Source: Daphnia carinata (lineage: Eukaryota > Arthropoda > Branchiopoda > Diplostraca > Daphniidae). Taken from it: 64,000 bases of DNA. The stretch is taken from positions 4,249,884-4,313,883 of the forward strand of contig NC_081332.1 in NCBI RefSeq assembly GCF_022539665.2, read 5' to 3'. Within the stretch, counting starts at the first letter, position 1; every line of letters starts with the position of its first letter. The position numbers and the translations under genes were made by a program. Of this stretch, positions 1 through 13,537 are shown piece after piece. The notes under the pieces are model-generated. The model did no database searches. It saw only the letters and a program-made list of their open reading frames with translations, and was not told the origin of the DNA.

Positions 1-751
1 TGTACTACGACAAGGAGAAACTTCAGTTGATGTTTACCTTCCCGATGATGTTTGGTACGATTATTACACGGTGAGCGGCACGAAATGCGTATTTTAAAAC
101 GTTTCCAAAATTGCTTTACAATTCACGTTTTTGGCTACAACAGGGAATTCGAATAACAGTTTCAGGTAGCACAACATTCTCTGCTCCTCGCGATTACATA
201 AATTTACACCTGCGCGGTGGCTATATTCTTCCCGCTCAAAAACCTGCCCTCAACACTATGATCAGGTTAGTTGATTTCCTTTTAAAAAATCGCATGTGTT
301 AACAAGTGTTAAAATTTGTTTTAGCCGGGAAAATAATTTTGAACTGTTGGTGGCACTCAATGAAAACAATTACGCCATCGGTAAATTGTTTTGGGACGAT
401 GGGGAGAGCGTCAACACGATTGAAGATGGTCGTTATCAGATCAATACGTTCGAATTGAACAGGGTAAGATGACAATCAAACAACAGATGGATTATTCCTA
501 ATGATTCAACATCATCGTTACAGGAAACGTTGAATATTAAAGTAGAAAATGGATCGGCTGATGCTTGGAATGGGATCCCCCAGCTTTTGGATACGGTTCA
601 ATTCATGGGATGGTCGAGCGAACCGACAAAGATTTCCGTAAATGGGGTAGATGTCGAAACGACCAGTTACGAGTACAACGAGACAAGCAAAAATTTATTT
701 TTGTTTTACAATTTTTCTATGAATGAAGACTATGTTGTGGTATTCGATTAA
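1..751 (+). CDS. GH31 alpha-glucosidase, 3' end only (maltase/sucrase-isomaltase-like)
   Basis: This is the C-terminal part of a glycoside hydrolase family 31 enzyme; the catalytic barrel lies upstream of the window. Exons are 1-70, 144-265, 325-463 and 524-751 (TAA), and all phases join. The translation contains WYDYYT, then NLHLRGGYILPAQ (the conserved turn entering the distal beta-sheet domain), then FWDDGES, the usual order in the C-terminal beta domains of maltase-glucoamylase and lysosomal alpha-glucosidase. The same blocks occur in the complete gene at 2212-6150, so the two are tandem relatives. Two of the three introns match that gene in place and phase; the 71-143 intron, directly after WYDYYT, is extra. 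Substrate and activity cannot be judged from this fragment. Confidence 0.9.
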
Positions 752-2211
752 TGGCCCGAATAAACCAAGTATCAGATTCCCATATTCGAAAATATTTTTT
801 GTTTTCCAAATGTTTACTGTGTCTTTAACTATACGAAGAAACGAGTGTCGCCCTGAGGTTGGTAACCCTTTAAACAAAAAGGCAGGGTTAGAAACGAAAA
901 CAAAAACCCGTCCAGACCGTGGGAAATCATGAGGGGACAGCAAAATGTTTGAAAAAATATTCCTCAGGGCATCAGCTGCGATTTTCAACATGACGAACGC
1001 AACGTTTTCCAAGAAAGGCAAAAAGAGGTAAGGGAAGGAAACCTTAGTGGCCAATGAAATGCGCAGTTAACAAATGTTAAACAAAAACGCAACCATAAAA
1101 TGAACAATACCTAAAAGATTACGGTCACGGACGAGTGTGGCGTCGGTAAAACTTGTGTTAGGAACTTTCGTTTCAAGTGGCTCTAAGTGAAACCTCCTCC
1201 ACCCAATTTTCGTTAGTGTTTGGCTTTTAATTATCGTTCAAATATCGCGTACCCTAACTTGTGCGGAACGACACGCACGATATCGTAACTTGGCAGCAAT
1301 GTCCGCCTACGTCGTACCAAAATACATCCCCCGCTGTTTCATAAAATGTGACGTCGTATTGTGCCAAAGCTACCGTAAATGTAAGATGAAAAGGGATGAA
1401 TATTGATACAAGAAAAACCTCAGTCTGGTTTAATTTCGCTCAACGAAAACAACAGCTTACCGACGGCTGTTATCTAGACAATCATTCGACTGAACAGGTA
1501 CAGATAACAAGATTCCAACTAGTCATAAATTTGAAAGCCAGAGCTAGTTTTATCAAGTACACGACAATACAGTCAACTCATAAAATAACTTTTTGGACCA
1601 AATTCTTTTTTAAACACGAAATGCAAACAAGAAGCTAATAATTTCAATTATAACCTTTGCAGGAATCATATGAAGCCACAACCATATCCATGTTTCAAGC
1701 ATCAAAGCTAAGGAATGCAGGTGAGACAGCCCGACAAAAAAAAAATGAAAACTTAACAAAAGTAAACAAGTTTGCTATCGATCTGACATTGTTATCCAAG
1801 ACGACTGTACGTACTGATTAAAAAATGACTCAGTGTTTTAAAATATGGAGGGTCAATGGCAAAAAAAAAAAAATATATGAAAAATTGCTCGCGTAAGACA
1901 TTTTCCCACATCATCCTATTTTAGAATTAATAGTCGTCCCAATTAGGTAACTCGTCCCAATTTAACATTCGAACATACTGACCATTAAAAAAAAGGTGCA
2001 AAACTCCCCCCCCCCCAAAGTACAGTTTACATAAGATGCTGGACAATGGCGATAAGATTGTGTGATTCCAATGTGCTTGAGCGATAAGTTCCCACTGAAA
2101 AAGAAAACGAGCCCTAAATCATTGAACAGCGAGTTACTCGAGTCACTTGCAAGGCGTGAAAGCTGAGTGTAGTAGAGTTGCGGCTCTTTGAATTGAAAAG
2201 TTAAAGAAAAA
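752..2211. other. Intergenic spacer between the two GH31 genes
   Basis: No coding potential was recognised in 1.46 kb. The spacer is AT-rich, with short A and C runs near 1860 and 2010. It should hold the 3' UTR of the first GH31 gene and the promoter and 5' UTR of the second. No convincing TATA box or poly(A) signal could be picked out by eye. Confidence 0.6.
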
Positions 2212-6150
<3,939 letters not shown>

Positions 6151-7928
6151 CAGACCGTATTTTGTTTGCAAAATCAACAACTGATGTTTAGGATGAATGA
6201 AGGGAAATGTTTACAAACTGCAAAGACAATTTTGTTTTTTGTTAATATTGCTAGTGGCCTACTCCCAGCTATAACTGTGAATCAGTTTGTCAACGTTGGC
6301 ACAATACAACTGGTGGAATGTTACATTTCACATTAAACCATAATCAAGAACTGTTCCTACCTCCAAACAGGCGAGAAGAAGATCCATGCTGGGCAGCAAA
6401 GGGGATAAACATCCATCCTGAGTTGATAGACCTAGCCAAATAACAACTGTTTATTACAAAAGGACCATTTCCACGTCAAAAAATGTCATGGAAGTCTTAC
6501 TTACATCGTTTACATCATGTCGTTAGATATCAGCAGCTATCGAACACGTGCTCCTAAGTCCTGCTTCGTCCTCACATTTGTAGACAGCAAAGGATGGTAC
6601 ACAATTTATGAAAGCTATCAAGTCATGGCTGCCACAGATTTATGTCGTGGTTTGTCTCGACGTCTGTAGACAGCAAGAGGCGATATTCAATTTGTAAAAG
6701 CTACCAAGTAATGGCTGCCACAGATTTTTGGCCGTAAAATAGTTCAGAGCACAGTCTACGTTCAGCACTTTCAAACTGAAGATTGAGCGCGCATCCATAG
6801 TGCCCAAGTTTTTATACCGATGGAGAGTGGTGTGAGAGCGCGGAGCAGTGTTGCGAAATCGGTTGCAATGCATGCCAAAATACTAATATTTTATTTTATT
6901 ATTTTATTATTAATCTTTTTTAGAATTCTTTTCAATTTTTTACTTAGTCAAATATGATATCAAGTACAATTCAAATCGATTATTAGAACTCCAGAAAGTA
7001 TTTGATAAAAATAGATCGTTCGTCGGTAAATTCCTTTGTTTTGCTTGTTTTGAAGGTTTTGAAAATGAGAGAAGATCTTGCACATGGCGCCATTTCTAGT
7101 TTCCTAGCTTCTGCTTTTATCATTACCATTTATGTCCAACCGAGTATGAAAACTATCCATGACCTACCCCCCAAAATATATAAACTATTCTTTTGTTGCC
7201 AAGGTCAAGGTTTCGACCTAAATAAAGTGTCTCATTCCTTTTAGTGTCGGAAAAATTGTGCGTTTTAGGTTGGGTAGAGAACCAGCGACATTGAATAGAA
7301 ACAAATTTTCTTACTCTATCTTCGCTATATTTTTTTTGTTTTGAAATATTACCTCGTCTTACCTGATTCTGCAATTTCTGAATAAGACGGAACGAAACAA
7401 TAGCTGAAAGAAGATCACATATGGTAATTGCCATTTTACTTTATTAATGTATTTTTTTTATCCCAATGTCTAATGCTTAGTATTAACCACTGTTACTTAT
7501 CACTTTGGCCAAATATTTGTTTGTTTCTTTTGGTAAAATATAATGATTACAAAGATAAATTTATGGTTCGTAAAAACTTGTTCGTAGTCGAATCTTGCAA
7601 TTAAAATTTTTTAAAGACAAAAAGGGAAACTTGTTTAGTGCTTTTATAACGAACATGCAACCCAGCTGCCGTTTTCAAAGCAGTAGGAAACTTTTAATCG
7701 TAGTGAAAGATGCGGCGCGAGAAGGGATTGAAACATCAAAATACGTTATTTCGATTTTATCATCTATTTTAAGTAACGTACCTGTTGTGAAATATAAATT
7801 GCTCCATAACACTTAAAATTTTTTTCATTGGTACAAAATGTCCTGCTGTGTGACCAATATTGCATGTTATGAAAGTAACAACATAAACATACTAACTTGT
7901 TTCTTTCTCTTTTGTCTGGTTTACATAG
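6151..7928. other. Intergenic region holding a diverged tandem repeat
   Basis: No gene was recognised. It should contain the GH31 3' UTR and the 5' region of the next gene. The only structure seen is a direct repeat at 6579-6727, listed separately. A polypyrimidine tract ending in TTACATAG at 7928 is a good splice acceptor for a 5' UTR intron of the downstream gene. Confidence 0.55.
6579..6727. repeat. Two-copy diverged tandem repeat, 86 bp period
   Basis: A 63-nt segment at 6579-6641 recurs at 6665-6727. Both begin TGTAGACAGCAA and end ATGGCTGCCACAGATTT. About 52 of 63 bases match by manual alignment, with the differences clustered in the middle. The 23 nt between the copies are not repeated. 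Confidence 0.8.
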
Positions 7929-7969
7929 GTTGTACATATTACGGTGGAAGTGGAACTTCTTTTTTAAAC

Positions 7970-10833
7970 ATGGCTTCCAATAATTCATACAGTTTGTCAG
8001 GCAAGAACAGAAAGAAGCATGAAATGTCTAGTCAATCCCGTGTGACAAGCTTTTTCAAACCAAGCCCTGAAACTTCTGGTTCAAGAAAAAATAGAGAAAC
8101 AGAACCAAGTGACCACATTGCGAAATTTAGAGCAGTTGGTGTAAAGAAGAGATTTCAAGAATCACCAGTTAGAGGTGTATCACATACTTCGCAAGTCTCA
8201 CCCATAAAGAAAAGTTGTGAAGTGCTTTCCAGCGATTCTGTTTCAAGTCAACATATGAGAAAACAAGTTGTCCAAGCTACACCCATGAAAGAAAGATCAC
8301 CAGTACACAGGCATGAAGTGATTGCAATTGACATGGATTCTTCTGATGGCACTTTAAATTTGGATATAGACATATTTTCTTCTCCTGAAAAGAAAAAAAG
8401 AATTGCAAGAGTTGTCAAGAAGCCTCTAGAAAGCCAAATTAGTACCCCTCCAAGAAATTTAAAAGTGTTTGATTCTTCACAAAAAAAAGTTGGCCTTGCT
8501 ATGCGCTCACCAAATAAATCATCTATCCGAGATAATATCCCTACACGTATGGCATTGGAAGACAAGAAAAATTTGAACCGAGATAAACGTCCTGTGGCTC
8601 CTGACACGGAATTTGACGCCTTAAACAGTTCCCCCATCCACAGATTAAAACGCACCCATTCCGTAAGTAGCTCCCAAGAAGATTCCATTAACGGTAATGA
8701 GGGTCAACCCAGGATGAAACGCTGTACCATAGTCCTTGAAAAATTAGAAGCTGATGTCCATAGTCAAAAGCAGGCAAAGGATGAAAACAAATCAAGAAAG
8801 AAAGATGTTGTTACAGAAAATTTGAATTTCGCGGGAAAAATTGACGCTATTAAAAGGTCGCAAACAACTAGAATTCCAAACCCTTTAGAAACCTCGACTG
8901 AGATGGATGGCGCATCGTTGCGGCGGTCTGAAAAAAAGCAACTTATTCCTCCTGATTTTGCCGAAAAGCTAAATAATAATACAAAAGTAAAATCCACCGA
9001 GCTATGCACCCAATCAGCAATTTCGATTACTCGAAAGAAGTCTAGGCTAGAAAAACCAACTTTCACTTCGTTTGATGTTAACAAAACTCCCCTTGACACG
9101 ATATCCACGACTCCTGCGAAATCAAAAGCTACACAGTCTGAAGTATCAGAAGTTGTACAGAAAGTTTCCCAACGTCGCATTTTGCGCCGCAGTACACTCC
9201 ATTCAGCTGAGAAAAATGGGCTATCAATTACGTCGAAAATTACAGTGGGACTCGAAGAAATCAACGCGGGGGTCGTTGTTGCTTTCAAGCAAACTTATAA
9301 AGATGTTGAAACCTTGCTGAATTTCAAGTTAGATGTTATGATCTGTCCAGATTTCAAGAAGGCTTTGCAAACCCCAAAACGAATTCTTCCCAACAGCTAC
9401 CATAAAAACTTCAATTTTTATATGAAACGTAAACCTGTGGAACACATCGAAGCGCTGCGTTCACAGCACATTGATTGCAATCGGTATCCCCACGCTATTG
9501 ACTTGCATACAGTCATTTACGGGATTTTAATGGTAATTTCTTTTTTTGAAAGTTAATATATTGCTTTAAGAATACCTGTTGTGATTCCATAGGAAGCAAA
9601 GGAGCATGTTGTGTTACATCGCGCACAGGCATTGATTTATACGACTTTAGGCCTACATCCATCTGGTGATGCTGCAATGAGAAAATATTACTGGTCCATC
9701 CTATCCCGCCGTTTCGATGTAAACTATTTTGCTATCTAGAAAATTTGTTGGCTTTCGAAGTGATTGTTTTACTCCATAGGATGCGGATTCCTGCAGTCGT
9801 TGGGAAAATCTTCGATGCCTTTTGGAAGAGGTTTTAAACGCCGATGGTGAGGATGCTGCGAGGATGTACGTTGATCCCTCCATGCCACCGTCAAAGCTTG
9901 AATGCAACAGAGCTGCGCTAGCCGTTATCATTCACGTCTTGAGCGAAGATTTGCGTTGCTGGATTAGTTTAGCCACACAGCCGTCAGCTCAGTTGCGTGA
10001 CCGAAATGCATTGCCGCTGGTAGCCCGTCTTCTTTGGCCACAAACCACGATTCCGCATGTCAGTATGGCTTGTCGGGAATTGATTCGCTATCACATAGCA
10101 GCTGTGGTAAGCAGAGGAAATCATTTCGTAATTAGTAAAAAGAAAATTTACCTGGAAAACATTTGTTTTCCCTTTTCAGAAATCTTCAAATCCTTTAAAT
10201 GTGTCGTACACCGGACCGCTTGTGAAAATGATGGCTGTAGTGACCCAGCTGAGTGATCTCCATCTGCCTTTGAAAATTCGTAAACCCAGCTACCATATGA
10301 TGAATTTGGCAAGGGAAATTGTGCTCCACTCAGACAATGTGATTCATAATAGCTCGTGCTCTTTTTACAGCAGCTTTGGGTCACCAGAGCTAGAGCTTCT
10401 GTTACCTCTCACTATTCTCAGCAGTCTGAAGCCACAGATATGCATTCCAGAAGGAGAGCATCTTAATTTAACCTGGATGTTGAACTCCTTTCTTGAGATT
10501 CATACCCAGCCAAGTCGTGAAGATGTGGTGGCACTTTTTCGGTCCAAGCCACGAACTGAGAGGGATGCTTTCTTGACAGCTCTTGGCACGTATTTTAAAT
10601 TGTTTGGTTCCTTTAAAACCTGGTTTCACATGCGTTCAAAGTACCGTAGTTCAGCTTCACGTTCCAGTCCTATTCCAGGGCAATCTTCGGCTGAACCCCT
10701 TTCCCTTAATATGTATTCACATTCGTTTACTCCGAGTCACTTAATGGATGATCTGCGCCAAACAAAGTATTTACTGGAGATTAAGAAGGAATCAGACGAG
10801 GGCTCCTTTTACTCTCGTTTAAGTTGGCGATAG
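7970..10833 (+). CDS. Unrecognised nuclear protein with N-terminal PIP-box-like motif
   Basis: Predicted 889 residues. Exons are 7970-9532, 9593-9718, 9780-10106 and 10180-10833 (TAG), all joining in phase 0. The frame is open back to 7838, but a strong acceptor at 7928 makes the ATG at 7970 the likely start. Residues 1-400 look disordered and are rich in Ser, Lys and Pro. At residues 22-29 QSRVTSFF fits the PCNA-interacting pattern Q-x-x-[VIL]-x-x-F-F. VIAID followed by DSSD, from residue 117, resembles a SUMO-interacting motif. SPIKK, TPMKE and SPEKKKR look like CDK sites and nuclear localisation signals. The C-terminal half (about 480-889) looks folded and helical, but I do not recognise its family. 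An SLF2/FAM178-like SMC5/6 recruiter has a similar layout; that is only a guess. A role in replication or repair is inferred from the motifs. Confidence 0.85.
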
Positions 10834-11023
10834 TTTGACTTTTTCGATGATCTGTTCCAGCCTTTTAAAGTTCCATTTCTTGTTCGTCCTTCTGTGTCAA
10901 ACCTGTTTACCACGGGAAAACATACGGAAATTCTTGTTTGTTTGAAGTTCAATTGCATCTAACCAAGGTTTATGAAAATATATCAAGTTGCTCAAATTTC
11001 AAAAATGTTCCAATAGTTCCACT

Positions 11024-11413
11024 TTACAAGTATAATTTTTCACAAACGTCTATGAGAGGAACATCAGTAATTGGAGCAATTCCTTTGCCTGCACTGAATG
11101 TAGCATTTTCATCGGTTACTGTTCTGAAATCATTTAATGGAGGTGTTATTAACAGATTTATACTAGGATAAATCACAAAACCAAAGAGCAAAAATCCTAA
11201 AAAAATGTAGGCTGGGATGGCAACAGCCCAGTATTTTTGTGGCCAATATGTCAGTCCAAATACATGAAGCCATTCTTCTGGGACAAATGCCCACACTATA
11301 TAAATAATCAAGAACACATATGATATTATCCAGAGAACAAAACCATAAATAGCCCTGTAGGGTGCAGGCGTATTTCTGGTTTCACTGGGCCCACTTAAAT
11401 CTTTAAGGGACAT
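11024..11413 (-). CDS. PIGP: PIG-P, GPI-GlcNAc transferase subunit
   Basis: A single-exon 129-residue protein. PIG-P is a small ER-membrane subunit of the complex that transfers GlcNAc from UDP-GlcNAc to phosphatidylinositol, the first step of GPI-anchor synthesis. Family signatures are PAPYRAIYGFVLWI leading into membrane segment 1 (about residues 22-44), the conserved loop LTYWPQKYWAVAIP, and membrane segment 2 (about 62-83). Length is normal for the family. The ATG at 11413-11411 lies inside the last codons of PCC1 in another frame (19 nt overlap), so this ORF probably shares the PCC1 transcript. The AUG has A at -3. It converges on the gene ending at 10833, leaving only 190 bp for both 3' UTRs. 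Confidence 0.95.
   Translation of the reverse strand: MSLKDLSGPSETRNTPAPYRAIYGFVLWIISYVFLIIYIVWAFVPEEWLHVFGLTYWPQKYWAVAIPAYIFLGFLLFGFVIYPSINLLITPPLNDFRTVTDENATFSAGKGIAPITDVPLIDVCEKLYL
11395..11413 (-). other. Overlap of PCC1 stop region with PIGP start region
   Basis: Nineteen nucleotides are read in two frames: the PIGP ATG is at 11413-11411 and the PCC1 TAA at 11397-11395. A second short frame (ATG at 11447, TAA at 11405-11403) also stops within this interval. Confidence 0.9.
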
Positions 11414-12014
11414 TCTTTAACTTTGAAATCCAGAGGTGCAAACTCATCTACTGCCTTTGAGACTAGGATTAGTAAATCAAGAAATGAATTTACAGCAGTT
11501 CTCAATTGCCGGGTATCTCCGGATGTAAACGATCTAATAAAAATAGTGAACATTACAACAGCAAAACCCCTGAAATAAAATTTAAAAACTTACACTTTTA
11601 GAATATTAGCTTCTAATGAGAGAACTTTGGTTGTTGTACTTCGTTTTGGTTCTTTGTCAACTCTCAACGAGTTATATGCTACAGCCGCTAGATCAGCAGA
11701 CGGGAAAGGAATATGGAGCTCTCTGTGAAAAATTATACCAGATACACAATTAGAAAAATACACTACAACCACAGGGTAGCAGTGGGTACACAGTGCATGC
11801 TATGTGCTAATTCACATCTGATAAAGCCTGCCCCCCTCCCCCACATTTGTCATGAAGAACATAAAGTACTGTTACTTTACAAAAAAAAAACTAAGAAGGA
11901 ACGCGAAAACTTTTCGGAAATTAAATTCAAGATAGGTGGAAAAATCAAATCGACTACTTTCACTCACGCAGATACAGGAGAACAATTCAAACTATCTTTT
12001 GAAACGGTATCCAT
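11395..12014 (-). CDS. LAGE3: KEOPS/EKC complex subunit PCC1 (LAGE3 family)
   Basis: A 104-residue protein from three exons: 12014-11968, 11722-11594 and 11533-11395 (TAA). The last intron is only 60 bp, and all phases join. Pcc1/LAGE3 is the dimerising subunit of KEOPS, which helps make the N6-threonylcarbamoyl-adenosine of ANN-decoding tRNAs. Visible family features are ELHIPFPSADLAAVAYNSL, then VDKEPKR, then the second strand and helix with RQLRTAVNSFLDLL. The start is in strong context (A at -3, G at +4). The CDS has no internal in-frame Met and a single out-of-frame ATG. Its stop lies inside the PIGP ORF. An alternative acceptor 47 nt upstream of 11533 would also stay open but adds residues unlike the family. 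Confidence 0.9.
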
Positions 12015-12498
12015 TCTTTTTTCATAAAATCAATCCACGCTTGCAGACTACATAACTGCAGACGACGGATACGTCATCGCGGCTAGCCTTGGGCAAGTAT
12101 AACGTCGTGCATTTTTCTCCGAAAGAGTTTACGGGAAAGAAGTGTCAGTTTATTGATATCCCTTATGCTAAAACTATTTTCGACATTTATAGAGTGTTGT
12201 AAAAAAGTAACCATATCAGAGTCCCAAGGACTTTGCTTCAAAACATCAAGAAGAGCGAAAGAAGGGAAACATTCGCATATTTCATCGCTATTGCCGGTAG
12301 TGTATTTTTGCGATTTCTTATGCCAAATGAAAGCTAAGCTCTGGTTCGAGACCGATGCGAAATTTAAGAGCTATTTGTGTGTTAAGAACTTCAATGTCAA
12401 CAAATTTTAAAAACATCTTTAAGAAGTTGAATTAATGTATTTTTACATCATTACATCTTCGATTTCCCATTATATTCTACTAGTTAACTTCTTTTGAG
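12015..12498. promoter_or_regulatory. Divergent promoter region shared by PCC1-PIGP and ORMDL
   Basis: The initiators of PCC1 (minus strand, 12014) and ORMDL (plus strand, 12499) are 484 bp apart with no gene between, so both transcription starts should lie here. A GC-richer island is visible near 12060-12110. TTAACTTCTTTTGAG directly before the ORMDL ATG could be the acceptor of a 5' UTR intron. No TATA box was seen. Confidence 0.5.
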
Positions 12499-13092
12499 AT
12501 GATTGTTGGAGGACATGGAGACGTCAACCCCAATAGTTCTTGGTTAAATGGAAAAGGCTTCTGGCTTTCTTACGGGCTTGCTGTTTTACTACTCCACTTG
12601 ATCTTGCTATGCCTTCCATTCATCTCTACAGCAGTTGCTTGGACACTTACGAACCTCATCCACAATTTGGTACATAGTTTTTACCATTTTAGACTACTTT
12701 CCACATCTAACTGTTTGTTGTTATTCTAGTTCATGTTGATATTCCTGCACATAGTCAAAGGAGCACCATTTGAACCTCTTGATCAGGGGAAAACTCGTTC
12801 TCTAACACATTGGGAGCAAATAGATTATGGAAAGCGTTTTACAGTCACGCGCAAATTTCTAACGGTCGTGCCCGTCATACTGTAATTAAAACATTTTATA
12901 CGAGTGGTGTGCGTATTCGTCTAATTGGTTACTTGTTTCTTTTGTTATAGGTTCGTCTTAACCAGCTTTTATACCAAGTATGACACGACTCACTTTATTA
13001 TTAATATAATGGCCCTGATTGCTGTTCTGCTCCCGAAACTACCCCATTTTCATCGAGTCTGGCTGTTCGACTCGAACGATCATTCTTATTGA
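12499..13092 (+). CDS. ORMDL: ORMDL sphingolipid biosynthesis regulator
   Basis: A 154-residue protein from exons 12499-12669, 12730-12881 and 12951-13092 (TGA), close to the vertebrate length of 153. ORMDL proteins are ER-membrane subunits that restrain serine palmitoyltransferase when ceramide is plentiful. Conserved blocks are EVNPN-like [69 protein letters not shown] and LTSFYTKYD, followed by LLPKLP near the C-terminus. Hydrophobic membrane segments lie in exons 1 and 3. Both introns are about 60-70 bp. The identification is secure from the length and collinear motifs. Confidence 0.96.
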
Positions 13093-13531
13093 AAACGAAA
13101 AAGCATGCCTAAATACCAGTTCGGCATTAATGCCGCATCGTATCGTTTAGATTTCATTGTACATAGATGCATGAAGTGACATATCGCGTCATCAGTACTA
13201 TCACTATTTATAACAAAACCCCTGAATAGTGCTACTCTGACTTATCGGATGTCGTGTTAGATCTATTTGCTATATTTCTCCATCAAATTAAAAAAAATTC
13301 TTTTGTTAATTTGCGCTTCTCTCCTCGCAGACTTGTTGTCGTTCATTCGGTGTATTGCGTGGCGATCGTTTTTCTGGGTGTTAGCATATTCGCGTTGTAA
13401 GATTTCGGGTTTGTATCATATTATAATACCCTTCATTTCTAACTAGAACTCAGCTAGCGAATCCGAAATAAGGTATTGCTTATAGTATAAGAGAAAAAAG
13501 AATTTGCCTAATTAACCAATTATTGCTGTCT

Positions 13532-13537
13532 AATAAA
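13532..13537 (+). terminator. Candidate poly(A) signal for ORMDL
   Basis: AATAAA occurs about 440 nt after the ORMDL stop, within AT-rich sequence. It is the first exact hexamer noticed downstream. Use is not demonstrated. Confidence 0.3.

Noticed and set aside
7838-7969. Extended N-terminus of the 7970-10833 protein starting at the upstream in-frame ATG
   Set aside because: A strong acceptor (polypyrimidine tract and TTACATAG) ends at 7928, inside this extension. The encoded stretch is Cys/Phe-rich and unlike the basic N-terminus that follows.
8764-9288. 174-codon minus-strand ORF
   Set aside because: Antisense shadow of the large first exon of the 7970-10833 gene.
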